From Aggregatibacter actinomycetemcomitans DSM 8324 (lineage in GTDB: Bacteria; Pseudomonadota; Gammaproteobacteria; Enterobacterales; Pasteurellaceae), in NCBI RefSeq assembly GCF_000372365.1, contig NZ_AQUU01000008.1, positions 52,255 through 116,254 of the forward strand: a DNA stretch of 64,000 bases, read 5' to 3'. Below are positions 19,473 to 28,106 of the stretch, piece by piece. Below the pieces are notes generated by a model, which was not told where the DNA came from, made no database searches, and was given only the letters and a program-made list of their open reading frames with translations. Position 1 is the first letter of the stretch. The number at the start of each line of letters is the position of its first letter. A program made the translations under genes and the position numbers.

Positions 19473-20571
19473 ATGTTTGAAATTAATCCTATCAAAAATA
19501 AAATCGCCGATTTAACCGACCGCACTTCCGTGCTTCGGGGGTATCTTTGACTTCGACGCCAAACTGGAGCGTTTAGAAGAAGTCAACGCCGAACTGGAAC
19601 AGCCTGACGTATGGAACGATGCAGAGAAAGCGCAGGCGCTCGGCAAAGAACGCGTTTCTTTAGAACTGGTGGTCAACACCATTAAAAATCTGGAACAAGG
19701 CTTGGAAGATGTGGACGGACTGTTGGAACTTGCCGTGGAAGCGGGTGATGAAGACACCTTCAACGAAGCCATCACCGAATTAAATGCGCTTGAACAACAA
19801 CTCGAAAAATTAGAATTCCGCCGTATGTTCAGCGGTGAACACGATGCCTGCGATTGCTATGTGGATTTACAAGCGGGTTCAGGCGGTACGGAAGCGCAGG
19901 ACTGGACGGAAATGTTATTGCGGATGTATTTGCGTTGGGCGGAAAGCAAAGGCTTCAAAACCGAATTAATGGAAGTTTCCGACGGCGATGTGGCAGGGTT
20001 GAAATCCGCCACCATCAAAGTGAGCGGCGAATACGCCTTCGGTTGGTTACGCACCGAAACCGGCATTCACCGTTTGGTGCGCAAAAGCCCGTTCGATTCC
20101 AATAACCGTCGCCATACCTCTTTCAGTGCCGCATTTGTGTATCCTGAAATTGACGACGACATTGACATCGAAATCAATCCGGCAGACTTGCGTATCGATG
20201 TCTATCGCGCGTCCGGCGCAGGCGGTCAGCACGTAAACAAAACCGAAAGTGCGGTGCGAATTACCCACATACCAAGCGGCATTGTAGTGCAATGTCAAAA
20301 TGACCGTTCCCAGCACAAGAATAAAGACCAGGCAATGAAGCAGTTAAAAGCGAAGTTGTACGAGCTGGAATTGCAAAAGAAAAACGCCGACAAACAAGCC
20401 ATGGAAGACAATAAATCCGACATCGGCTGGGGCAGCCAAATTCGTTCTTATGTGTTGGACGATTCCCGCATTAAAGATTTACGCACCGGCATTGAAAACC
20501 GCAATACGCAAGCGGTGTTAGACGGCGATTTGGATCGTTTTATTGAAGCGAGTTTAAAGGCCGGCTTGTAA
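19473..20571 (+). CDS. prfB: Peptide chain release factor 2 with programmed +1 frameshift
   Basis: The first frame (ATG 19473) encodes 25 residues and stops at TGA 19548-19550. The second frame starts at GAC 19549 and runs to 20571, giving about 365 residues, as in E. coli RF2. The frameshift site is classical: an SD-like GGGGG run just upstream, then CTT-TGA-C, so scarcity of RF2 favours slipping past its own stop. Functional motifs are SPF (stop recognition, in RKSPFDS) and GGQ (in [10 protein letters not shown]). A TATAAT hexamer at 19430-19435 may be its -10 box. It is followed by lysS after 56 bp. Confidence 0.97.
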
Positions 20572-20627
20572 AAGTGCGGTCGTTTTTAAGAACGTTTTTT
20601 AAAGTTAAAAATGAAAGGTAAACAAAA

Positions 20628-22136
20628 ATGTCAGAACAAGAAGTCAAAGAATTAGACCTGAACGGCGAAATGTTGGTGCGTCGTGAAAAATTAGCCGCCT
20701 TGCGCGCCAAAGGCAATGCCTTCCCGAACCAATTCCGTCGCGATGCGCTTGCACAGGATTTGCACGATAAATATGATGCCGAAGAGGGCGAAGCATTAAA
20801 AGAAAAACACATTGAAGTTACCGTTGCCGGACGTATCATGACTCGTCGCGCCATGGGTAAAGCCACCTTTATCACCATTCAAGATATGAGCGGCAAAATT
20901 CAGCTTTATGTGGCGCGCAATAACTTGCCTGAAGGCGTGTATAAAGATGATGTAGGTCACTGGGATTTGGGTGACATTGTCGGTATTAAAGGTTCGCTAT
21001 TCAAAACCAAAACCGACGAACTCACCGTGAAAGCCACCAAAGTTCAGTTATTAACCAAAGCCCTTCGCCCGCTGCCGGACAAATTCCACGGTTTAACCGA
21101 CCAAGAAGTGCGTTATCGTCAACGTTATTTGGATTTAATTTCTAACGAAGAATCCCGCCGCACTTTCATCATTCGTTCTAAAGTCGTCGCCGGCATTCGT
21201 GAATATTTCCTTTCCAAAGGCTTCATGGAAGTGGAAACCCCAATGTTGCAAGTGATTCCGGGTGGTGCAGCGGCTCGTCCGTTTGTCACACATCACAATG
21301 CCTTAGACGTGGATATGTATTTGCGTATCGCACCGGAACTTTACTTAAAACGTTTAGTGGTGGGCGGCTTTGAACGCGTATTCGAATTGAACCGCAATTT
21401 CCGCAACGAAGGTGTTTCCGTGCGTCACAATCCCGAATTCACCATGCTGGAATACTACCAAGCCTACGCCGATTACCATGATTTAATGGACAACACCGAA
21501 GAATTATTGCGCAAATTGGCGATTAATATTTTAGGCACCACCATCGTGAAATATGGCGACTTAGAATTTGATTTCGGCAAACCGTTCGAGCGTATCACCT
21601 TACACGACGCCACCATTAAATACGGCGCCGAAAAAGGCATCGTAAAAGAAGATTTATACGACTTCGACCGTGCCAAAGCTACCGCAGAACGCTTAGGCAT
21701 TGAAGTACAAAAATCCTGGGGCTTAGGCAGCATTGTGAACGCCATCTTTGAAGAAGTGGCAGAACATCACTTAATTCAGCCGACTTTTTTAATGGCTCAC
21801 CCTGCTGAAATTTCACCGCTCGCCCGTCGTAACGATGAAAATCCGGAAGTCACAGACCGTTTTGAACTCTTCATCGGCGGACGTGAAATCGGTAACGGCT
21901 TCTCAGAATTAAACGACGCCGAAGACCAAAACGACCGTTTCGACGCACAAGTCGCCGCCAAAGAAGCCGGTGATGACGAAGCGATGTTTAAAGATGAAGA
22001 CTTCGTGATCGCACTCGAACACGGCTTACCACCAACAGCTGGCGAGGGCTTAGGCATCGACCGCCTGGCAATGCTCTACGCCAACGCGCCATCTATCCGT
22101 GATGTGATTTTATTCCCGGCAATGCGGCAGAGGTAA
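20628..22136 (+). CDS. lysS: Lysyl-tRNA synthetase (class II)
   Basis: 502 residues. The N-terminal OB-fold anticodon-binding domain (about 60-165) contains [17 protein letters not shown]. The class II catalytic core follows, with motif 2 [18 protein letters not shown] and motif 3 [10 protein letters not shown]. It charges tRNA-Lys. It lies downstream of prfB, the conserved prfB-lysS pair of gamma-proteobacteria. A hairpin terminator follows at 22146. Confidence 0.97.
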   Translation: MSEQEVKELDLNGEMLVRREKLAALRAKGNAFPNQFRRDALAQDLHDKYDAEEGEALKEKHIEVTVAGRIMTRRAMGKATFITIQDMSGKIQLYVARNNLPEGVYKDDVGHWDLGDIVGIKGSLFKTKTDELTVKATKVQLLTKALRPLPDKFHGLTDQEVRYRQRYLDLISNEESRRTFIIRSKVVAGIREYFLSKGFMEVETPMLQVIPGGAAARPFVTHHNALDVDMYLRIAPELYLKRLVVGGFERVFELNRNFRNEGVSVRHNPEFTMLEYYQAYADYHDLMDNTEELLRKLAINILGTTIVKYGDLEFDFGKPFERITLHDATIKYGAEKGIVKEDLYDFDRAKATAERLGIEVQKSWGLGSIVNAIFEEVAEHHLIQPTFLMAHPAEISPLARRNDENPEVTDRFELFIGGREIGNGFSELNDAEDQNDRFDAQVAAKEAGDDEAMFKDEDFVIALEHGLPPTAGEGLGIDRLAMLYANAPSIRDVILFPAMRQR

Positions 22137-22145
22137 TAACCTTGA

Positions 22146-22179
22146 AAAAAGTGATGATCTGAAAAGGTCATCGCTTTTT
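22146..22179 (+). terminator. Rho-independent terminator after lysS
   Basis: AAAAAGTGATGA (22146-22157) pairs with TCATCGCTTTTT (22168-22179), with one G-T wobble and a 10-nt loop; the stem ends in T5. It lies 10 bp after the lysS stop and directly abuts the riboswitch that follows. Confidence 0.88.
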
Positions 22180-22217
22180 CTGTAGTTCGCAAACCTCCTA
22201 CATAAAAAAACTAGGTA
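22180..22217 (+). promoter_or_regulatory. preQ1-I riboswitch upstream of queDE
   Basis: TGTAG (22181-22185) pairs with CTACA (22198-22202). The loop begins TTCGCAAACC, and an A-rich tail TAAAAAAACTAGGT follows (22203-22216). ACCT in the loop (22193-22196) can pair with AGGT in the tail (22213-22216), giving an H-type pseudoknot. Stem, conserved loop start, A-rich strand and tail pairing match the preQ1-I aptamer family. The downstream genes make the preQ1 precursor, which supports the assignment. The tail AGG doubles as a Shine-Dalgarno sequence, so ligand binding should block translation. Confidence 0.85.
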
Positions 22218-22221
22218 TCAC

Positions 22222-22299
22222 ATGACATTTCAACTTCTCCTTTCAAAACACATTTGTGATCACCGATTGAATTTTATTCGGGCGGCAATGCCTAAATAA
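22222..22299 (+). CDS. Possible 25-residue leader ORF under the preQ1 riboswitch
   Basis: ATG 22222 lies 6 nt after the AGG sequestered by the riboswitch, and the frame runs 25 codons to TAA 22297-22299. It is not in frame with queD, which starts 26 bp further on. I do not recognise the peptide. It may be a translated leader that couples the riboswitch to queD, or the scar of a lost gene such as queC, which neighbours queDE in relatives. Coding status is uncertain. Confidence 0.35.
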   Translation: MTFQLLLSKHICDHRLNFIRAAMPK

Positions 22300-22325
22300 C
22301 GATTAACCGAATTAATAGGCTTAGT

Positions 22326-22751
22326 ATGTTTAAAGTTTCTAAAGAATTTAGCTTTGATATGGCGCATCTGTTGGATGGGCATGATGGGAAGTGTCAGAAT
22401 TTACACGGGCACACCTATAAATTGCAGGTGGAAGTGCGTGGAGATTTGTATCAGGAAGGCGCGAAACAAGGCATGGTTATTGATTTCAGCGATTTGAAGA
22501 AAATCGTCAATCACGCCATATTGGAACCGATGGATCACGCATTTATTTACGATCAAACCAGTGAACGTGAGAGCAAAATCGCATCTCTATTGCAACAGCT
22601 TGATTCTAAAACCTTCGGTGTCCCTTTTCGCACTACGGCGGAACAATTGGCTCAATTTATTTTTAATCAGTTGAAATATCAGAAAAACCTTCCCGTTTCC
22701 GCCATTCGTCTATGGGAAACGCCCACATCATTTTGCGAATATGGGGAATAA
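22326..22751 (+). CDS. queD: 6-carboxy-5,6,7,8-tetrahydropterin synthase QueD
   Basis: 141-residue zinc enzyme of the PTPS fold that converts dihydroneopterin triphosphate to 6-carboxytetrahydropterin, the second step to preQ0 and queuosine. Zinc ligands are His14, His27 and His29 (in DMAHLL and LHGHTY), with catalytic Cys23. C-terminal WETPTSFCEY is a family feature. It is preceded by a preQ1 riboswitch and followed by queE. Confidence 0.95.
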   Translation: MFKVSKEFSFDMAHLLDGHDGKCQNLHGHTYKLQVEVRGDLYQEGAKQGMVIDFSDLKKIVNHAILEPMDHAFIYDQTSERESKIASLLQQLDSKTFGVPFRTTAEQLAQFIFNQLKYQKNLPVSAIRLWETPTSFCEYGE

Positions 22752-22777
22752 GTGCGGTGCAAAATAGCAGTGTTTTT

Positions 22778-23386
22778 ATGCCTTCTTACAACATCGTTGA
22801 GATTTTTGAAAGCCTGCAAGGCGAAGGTTTTAACACCGGTATGCCGTGCATTTTCGTGCGCTTCGGCAAATGCAATCTCGCCTGTCCTTGGTGTGATACT
22901 AATTATAATCAATTCGAACGCATGACGCTGGCGCAAGTGATGGAAGAAGTGCGGTCATTTTCTTCAAAGAATATTATCATCACCGGCGGCGAACCGACGA
23001 TTGTTCCAAATATTGAAATCCTGCTTGAACAAATGAAATCGGAAGGTTATTTCCTCGCCATTGAAACCAATGGGCTGAAACCGATCCCACCACAAATTGA
23101 TTACATCGCGACCAGTCCGAAACGCTTGTATCCACACAAATATGAACGACGTTGTATTGATTTTGCCCATGAAGTTCGTATCGTTGCAGATGAAAACGTT
23201 ATGGCATTTTGTGAACTTATTGAAGACAAAATCCGCGCCGAGCGCTATTACCTTTCTCCTTGTGAAATTAACGGCAAAATGAATTTGCTGGAAACCATCA
23301 CCCAACTTGGGCAATTAAATCAACGTGTAAACAGACCAAAATGGTTATTAAGTGTACAAACACATAAATTAATTGGCATTGAATAA
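22778..23386 (+). CDS. queE: 7-carboxy-7-deazaguanine synthase QueE (radical SAM)
   Basis: About 202 residues from ATG 22778. Radical-SAM cluster motif CNLACPWC (Cys32, Cys36, Cys39) binds the 4Fe-4S cluster; ITGGEPT is the SAM-binding GGE motif. It performs the ring contraction that forms the 7-deazaguanine core of queuosine. No good ribosome-binding sequence precedes 22778. A GTG at 22757 after GGGGA is an alternative start, and an ATG at 22712 would overlap queD. Confidence 0.93.
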   Translation: MPSYNIVEIFESLQGEGFNTGMPCIFVRFGKCNLACPWCDTNYNQFERMTLAQVMEEVRSFSSKNIIITGGEPTIVPNIEILLEQMKSEGYFLAIETNGLKPIPPQIDYIATSPKRLYPHKYERRCIDFAHEVRIVADENVMAFCELIEDKIRAERYYLSPCEINGKMNLLETITQLGQLNQRVNRPKWLLSVQTHKLIGIE

Positions 23387-23415
23387 ATTTTTTTAACGAA
23401 ATAAGCAGATTTTAC

Positions 23416-23550
23416 TTGATCGCTATATATTAAATTGTATAATGAAGCTGTTTTTATTTAAGGTGGTCGTCATTCTTAAACACAGTGGCCGGTGCAAACA
23501 ACTCCCCCATGTCTTTACCAAAAGATCTTCGCACCGGTCATTTTTTTCTT
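23416..23550 (+). ncRNA. Candidate small RNA or attenuated leader upstream of the NIF3 gene
   Basis: TTGATC (23416-23421), a 16-bp spacer and TATAAT (23438-23443) form a plausible promoter. About 40 nt downstream, CCGGTGC and GCACCGG (about 23490 and 23535) form the base of a structured region with an inner TCTTT/AAAGA hairpin. CATTTTTTTCTTCTT follows, as in an intrinsic terminator. A transcript of about 100 nt is predicted, either a stand-alone RNA or an attenuated 5' leader of the gene at 23611. It matches no RNA family that I recognise. Confidence 0.4.
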
Positions 23551-23610
23551 CTTATTCCTCCCCAAAGCCATTATCATTACGCCATTCCTTTCTTTATTCA
23601 GAGAATAGTT

Positions 23611-24366
23611 ATGCAAAATTTAGCCCTGGAAAATCTACTTAATCAAAAGCTCAGCAGCCATCTTATCAATGATTACGCGCCGAACGGATTACAGGTAGAA
23701 GGCAAACCTGAAGTTAAAAAAATCATCACCGGCGTGACCGCCAGCCAAGCCTTAATTGACTATGCCGTTGCACAAAAAGCCGACGCGCTACTCGTTCATC
23801 ACGGTTATTTTTGGAAAAGTGAGAACCCTTGTATTCGCGGCATGAAAGGCAGACGTATCAAGGCGTTGCTGGTAAATGACATCAATTTGTACGGCTATCA
23901 TCTGCCACTGGACGTCCACCCCGAACTGGGCAACAACGCCCAATTAGCCCAATTATTAGGCATTGAAAACCTTCAACCATTGGAACAAGGCAGCTTCAGC
24001 ATCCCGGTTTGGGGCACTTTAAAAGAACCGCTTAGCGCCGAACAATTTGCCCAACGCATTGAGCAAACACTCGCCCGCAAACCGTTAATTTGCACGGAAA
24101 ACGGACCGCACTTTATTCGCAAAGTCGGTATTTGTACCGGCGGCGGACAGGGTTATATCGATCTTGCCGCCGCACAAGGTTGTGACGCCTTTATCACCGG
24201 TGAAGTTTCGGAACAAACCATTCATTCCGCCAGAGAACAAGGGGTTCATTTCTTTTCCTCCGGTCATCACGCCACCGAACGTTACGGGGTGAAAGCATTA
24301 GGCGAATGGCTGGCAAACGAATATGGTTTTGAGGTGGAATTTAAGGATATGGATAATCCGGCGTAA
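23611..24366 (+). CDS. NIF3/YbgI family metal-binding protein
   Basis: 251 residues from ATG 23611; the frame open to 23485 runs through the structured leader and is not used. The protein has the NIF3 pattern, with LLVHHGYFWK supplying paired metal-binding His residues and a C-terminal SSGHHATERYG supplying the rest of the di-metal site. E. coli YbgI is of similar size. Annotated relatives are called GTP cyclohydrolase I type 2 homologues, but the cellular role is not firmly established. Confidence 0.88.
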   Translation: MQNLALENLLNQKLSSHLINDYAPNGLQVEGKPEVKKIITGVTASQALIDYAVAQKADALLVHHGYFWKSENPCIRGMKGRRIKALLVNDINLYGYHLPLDVHPELGNNAQLAQLLGIENLQPLEQGSFSIPVWGTLKEPLSAEQFAQRIEQTLARKPLICTENGPHFIRKVGICTGGGQGYIDLAAAQGCDAFITGEVSEQTIHSAREQGVHFFSSGHHATERYGVKALGEWLANEYGFEVEFKDMDNPA

Positions 24367-24456
24367 CTGGTTAAACCAAAAATCGTTACATTGCTCAAGG
24401 TCGGCAAAACAAGTATAATCTCGCCAATTTTTTCACTAAAACAAATAGGAATAACT

Positions 24457-25245
24457 ATGGGTTTCTTAACAGGTAAACGTATTTTAGTCACAGGTCTCGC
24501 CAGCAATCGTTCCATCGCCTACGGCATTGCGAAAGCGATGAAAGAACAAGGTGCGGAACTGGCTTTCACTTATTTAAATGAAAAATTACAACCGCGCGTA
24601 GAAGAATTTGCCAAAGAATTCGGTGTGAACATCGTGCTTCCGTTGGACGTTGCCACTGATGAAAGCATTCAAAACTGTTTTGCGGAATTAAGCAAACACT
24701 GGGATAAATTTGACGGTTTCGTGCACGCCATTGCATTCGCACCGGGCGATCAACTCGATGGCGATTACGTGAACGCGGCGACCCGTGAAGGCTATCGCAT
24801 CGCCCACGACATCAGTGCTTACAGCTTCGTGGCAATGGCGCAAGCGGCACGCCCGTATTTGAATCCAAACGCCGCCTTACTTACCCTTTCTTACTTGGGC
24901 GCAGAACGTGCTATTCCTAACTACAACGTCATGTGTTTAGCCAAAGCTTCTCTTGAAGCGGCAACCCGCGTAATGGCAGCGGATTTAGGCAAAGACGGCA
25001 TTCGTGTGAACGCCATTTCTGCCGGCCCGATTCGTACCTTGGCGGCATCCGGCATCAAAAACTTCAAGAAAATGCTTTCTGCTTTTGAGAAAACTGCGGC
25101 ATTACGCCGCACCGTAACCATTGAAGATGTGGGCAACTCCGCCGCATTCCTATGTTCTGGTTTAGCTTCCGGCATCACCGGTGAAATCGTGCACGTGGAT
25201 GCCGGTTTCAGCATCACCGCCATGGGAGAATTAGGCGAAGAATAA
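24457..25245 (+). CDS. fabI: Enoyl-ACP reductase (NADH) FabI
   Basis: 262 residues from ATG 24457, with AGGA upstream; the frame extending to 24391 is not needed and the length matches E. coli FabI exactly. It is a short-chain dehydrogenase/reductase with the variant nucleotide motif [13 protein letters not shown] and the catalytic Tyr-x6-Lys in YNVMCLAK. It catalyses the last reduction in each round of fatty-acid elongation and is the target class of triclosan and isoniazid-like drugs. A strong terminator follows at 25267. Confidence 0.97.
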   Translation: MGFLTGKRILVTGLASNRSIAYGIAKAMKEQGAELAFTYLNEKLQPRVEEFAKEFGVNIVLPLDVATDESIQNCFAELSKHWDKFDGFVHAIAFAPGDQLDGDYVNAATREGYRIAHDISAYSFVAMAQAARPYLNPNAALLTLSYLGAERAIPNYNVMCLAKASLEAATRVMAADLGKDGIRVNAISAGPIRTLAASGIKNFKKMLSAFEKTAALRRTVTIEDVGNSAAFLCSGLASGITGEIVHVDAGFSITAMGELGEE

Positions 25246-25266
25246 TTTTTTCTTCCTTCACTTATC

Positions 25267-25297
25267 GGCAGGTTTTTTAACCTGCCTTTTTAGTTTT
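25267..25297 (+). terminator. Rho-independent terminator after fabI
   Basis: GGCAGGTT (25267-25274) and AACCTGCC (25279-25286) form a perfect 8-bp stem with a 4-nt loop, followed by TTTTTAGTTTTT. It separates fabI from rnb. Confidence 0.92.
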
Positions 25298-25317
25298 TAT
25301 ACCAATTATTAGACGTT

Positions 25318-27297
25318 ATGTTTCAAGATAATCCCCTACTCGCCCAATTAAAACAACAAATTCACGACAGCAAAGAACGTGTGGAAGGCACGGTAAAAAG
25401 CACTGATAAAGCTTACGGTTTTTTAGAATGTGAAAAAAAAAGCTATTTTATTGCACCGCCGGCAATGAAAAAAGTGATGCACGGCGACAAAATCAGCGCC
25501 ACTATTGAAAAACAGGGCGACAAAGAACAAGCGGAACCGGAAGCCCTGATCGAACCGATACTCACCCGTTTTATCGCCAAAGTGCGGTTCAATAAAGACA
25601 AGAAATTACAGGTATTGGTCGATCACCCGAATATCAATCAACCCATTGGCGCCGCGCAAAACAAATCCGTAAAAAAAGAGTTACAGGAAGGCGATTGGGT
25701 GGTGGCATCACTTAAAACTCATCCGCTGCGTGATGATCGTTTTTTCTATGCGCAAATTACCCAATTCATTTGCCACGCCGATGATGAATTGGCGCCTTGG
25801 TGGGTCACCCTTGCCCGTCACGAGCAACCACGTGAGCCTGTTCAGGGGCAAGATCAATATGAAATGCAGGATAAAGAAACGCGCGAAAATCTGACCGCAC
25901 TTCACTTCGTCACCATCGACTCGGAAACCACGCAGGACATGGATGACGCCTTATATATTGAGCCGTTAACCTCAAATAATGAGCAAACCGGCTGGCAATT
26001 GCTTGTGGCGATTGCCGATCCGACGGCTTATATCAGCTTGGATTCGCAAATCGAGAAAGATGCTAAGCAACGCTGTTTCACCAATTATCTGCCGGGCTTC
26101 AACATCCCAATGTTACCACGCGAACTCTCCGACGAGCTTTGTTCCTTAAAACCTAACGAAACCCGTCCCGCACTGGTTTGTTATATTCAAACGGATTTAC
26201 AGGGCAATATCATCGCGCCGGCAAAATTTGTGTTAGCGAATGTACAATCGAAAGCTAAATTGACTTATAGTCGGGTGTCCGATTATTTAGAAGGCAAAGA
26301 AAATGCCTGGCAGCCGGAAAACCAAGACATGGCACAGCAAATTCATTGGCTGCATCAATTTAGCCTTGCCAGAACACAATGGCGCAAAACCCATGCCCTA
26401 TTGTTTAAAGAAAAACCGGATTATTCTTTCGTGTTGGGAGAAAACGGCAAGGTGCAGGAAATTAAGGCGGAATATCGCCGTATTGCCAACCAAATCGTGG
26501 AAGAATCCATGATTATCGCCAATATCTGCGCCGCTCAATTTTTACAGAAAAACCTGCAATGCGGTATTTTCAATACGCACAGCGGATTCGACAAAAAATT
26601 CCTGGAAAACGCCCATCATTTTCTGTTAGCCAGTTTAGCAAACGAAGAAAACAAAGCGGAACTACAAGCCCGCTATACCGTAGAGCATTTAGCGACGCTA
26701 AACGGCTACTGCCAAATGCGTCACGATATTGAACCGATTGAAGGGGATTATTTGGAATTCCGCCTGCGTCGATTCTTAACTTTTGCAGAATTTAAAGCGG
26801 AATTGGCACCGCACTTTGGGCTGGGATTGAACGGTTACGCTACTTGGACGTCACCGATTCGGAAATATTCCGACATGGTGAATCATCGCCTGATTAAAGC
26901 TTATTTAGCCCATCGCCCTTATGAAAAACCGGAAGAAAGCGTGCTGGTGCGCTTGCAAGAAGCCCGCCGCCAAAATCGCCTGGTGGAACGTGACATTGCC
27001 GATTGGCTATATTGTCGCTATCTTGCCGATAAAGTTGCCGAAAAAGTGGAATTTGAAGCAGAAGTACAAGATATTACCCGTGGAGGTTTACGTGTTTTAT
27101 TGTTGGCAAACGGCGCGTCCATATTTATTCCTGCCTCAACCTTGCACGACAACAAAGAGGAAATTGTTATCAATACCGACGAAATCGCCTTCTATGTCAA
27201 AGATCAGCGTCTTTACAAGATCGGAGATATTTTACGCGTGCAACTCACGGAAGTGAAGGAAGCAACACGTAGTATTATGGGGATGGTCATCAAGTAA
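25318..27297 (+). CDS. rnb: Exoribonuclease II
   Basis: 659-residue processive 3'-5' RNase of the RNB family. Order: N-terminal cold-shock RNA-binding domains (about 1-170), the RNB catalytic domain with the acidic cluster DSETTQDMDDALYIE (around 200-215), and a C-terminal S1 domain (about 575-655, beginning EFEAEVQDITRGG). YATWTSPIRKYSDMVNHR is the conserved late catalytic stretch. Length is near E. coli RNase II (644). It has its own terminators and appears monocistronic. Confidence 0.95.
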   Translation: MFQDNPLLAQLKQQIHDSKERVEGTVKSTDKAYGFLECEKKSYFIAPPAMKKVMHGDKISATIEKQGDKEQAEPEALIEPILTRFIAKVRFNKDKKLQVLVDHPNINQPIGAAQNKSVKKELQEGDWVVASLKTHPLRDDRFFYAQITQFICHADDELAPWWVTLARHEQPREPVQGQDQYEMQDKETRENLTALHFVTIDSETTQDMDDALYIEPLTSNNEQTGWQLLVAIADPTAYISLDSQIEKDAKQRCFTNYLPGFNIPMLPRELSDELCSLKPNETRPALVCYIQTDLQGNIIAPAKFVLANVQSKAKLTYSRVSDYLEGKENAWQPENQDMAQQIHWLHQFSLARTQWRKTHALLFKEKPDYSFVLGENGKVQEIKAEYRRIANQIVEESMIIANICAAQFLQKNLQCGIFNTHSGFDKKFLENAHHFLLASLANEENKAELQARYTVEHLATLNGYCQMRHDIEPIEGDYLEFRLRRFLTFAEFKAELAPHFGLGLNGYATWTSPIRKYSDMVNHRLIKAYLAHRPYEKPEESVLVRLQEARRQNRLVERDIADWLYCRYLADKVAEKVEFEAEVQDITRGGLRVLLLANGASIFIPASTLHDNKEEIVINTDEIAFYVKDQRLYKIGDILRVQLTEVKEATRSIMGMVIK

Positions 27298-27356
27298 AAA
27301 AGTGCGGTGAATCTTAAAGATGTTTTCAAAACGCTCGAAAAAATCACCGCACTTTT
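27298..27356. terminator. Uptake-signal dyad downstream of rnb
   Basis: AAAAGTGCGGTGA (27298-27310) and TCACCGCACTTTT (27344-27356) are inverted copies of the uptake signal that can form a 13-bp stem. Such inverted pairs often serve as terminators in Haemophilus-group genomes. Confidence 0.7.
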
Positions 27357-27365
27357 GACCAAAAA

Positions 27366-27404
27366 AATCCTGCTTAACGATTTATTTAAGCAGGATTATT
27401 TTTT
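27366..27404. terminator. Bidirectional terminator between rnb and dps
   Basis: ATCCTGCTTAA (27367-27377) and TTAAGCAGGAT (27386-27396) form an 11-bp stem flanked by an A-run before and a T-run after. It can therefore end both the rnb transcript and the convergent dps transcript. Confidence 0.88.
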
Positions 27405-27415
27405 TAGCTAATTAA

Positions 27416-27898
27416 TTAGCTTGCACAAGCTTGACAAGCTGCCTGGAACATCCAAACCAGTTTTTCTTGCTCTTTTATGTAATCACTCATTTGTGAAACA
27501 GTGCCTTCATCACCGGCTTCGCCGGCAAGGGCTAAAATCTCCCGCTGTTGGGCAAGCAACACTTTAAAGCCTTCTAGCGTGCCTTTTAAACAAGTAATTG
27601 CGTTGCTTACAGCAATATCTTCTTTAATACGTGCGAGAGTTAAATACTGACTGAATGCGTTATTTGGTGTATAACCCAAAGTTAAAATGCGTTCTGCAAC
27701 CCCATCTACTTTTTCCACAAGGTCAGTATAAACTTCCTCAAATTTTGCATGTAATTCAAAGAAATTGACATCTTTAATATTCCAGTGATAGCCACGCACG
27801 TTGGTGTAAAAAACTTGGTAAGTCGCTAATAATTCATTTAACTTTGAAGCCAACATTTCTGATTGAGCAGTATCTAAACCAATAAATGTTTTTGACAT
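27416..27898 (-). CDS. dps: Dps-family ferritin (DNA protection / iron storage)
   Basis: 160 residues forming a single four-helix ferritin-like domain. The inter-subunit ferroxidase site is visible in RGYHWNIKDVNFFELHAKFEEVY, with the conserved His, Asp and Glu. Dps dodecamers oxidise Fe(II) with peroxide and shield DNA during starvation or oxidative stress. Here the N-terminus is short, without the Lys-rich tail that binds DNA in E. coli, and the C-terminus ends with two Cys (QACQACAS). Iron detoxification may therefore be its main job. It is convergent with rnb and divergent from emrA. Confidence 0.92.
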   Translation of the reverse strand: MSKTFIGLDTAQSEMLASKLNELLATYQVFYTNVRGYHWNIKDVNFFELHAKFEEVYTDLVEKVDGVAERILTLGYTPNNAFSQYLTLARIKEDIAVSNAITCLKGTLEGFKVLLAQQREILALAGEAGDEGTVSQMSDYIKEQEKLVWMFQAACQACAS

Positions 27899-28106
27899 AA
27901 TATTTCTCCTCTACTTTATGGTTTGTGCATCTTACTAATTTAATAAAAAAGATAAACGATCTAAACTACAAGACCGAGCATTTTATTCGCTTGAGTATAG
28001 AAAAAAGTTCATAATAGAGCAAGTTGTTACATTAAATAGAATTGATAGACTTTAAAAATCAAATAACAAATAATAATTTTCAAAGTATTAAAGTTAAGGA
28101 TAATAA

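Noticed and set aside
23485..23610. N-terminal extension of the NIF3-family protein
   Set aside because: It translates the structured leader and terminator-like sequence; ATG 23611 gives the family length.
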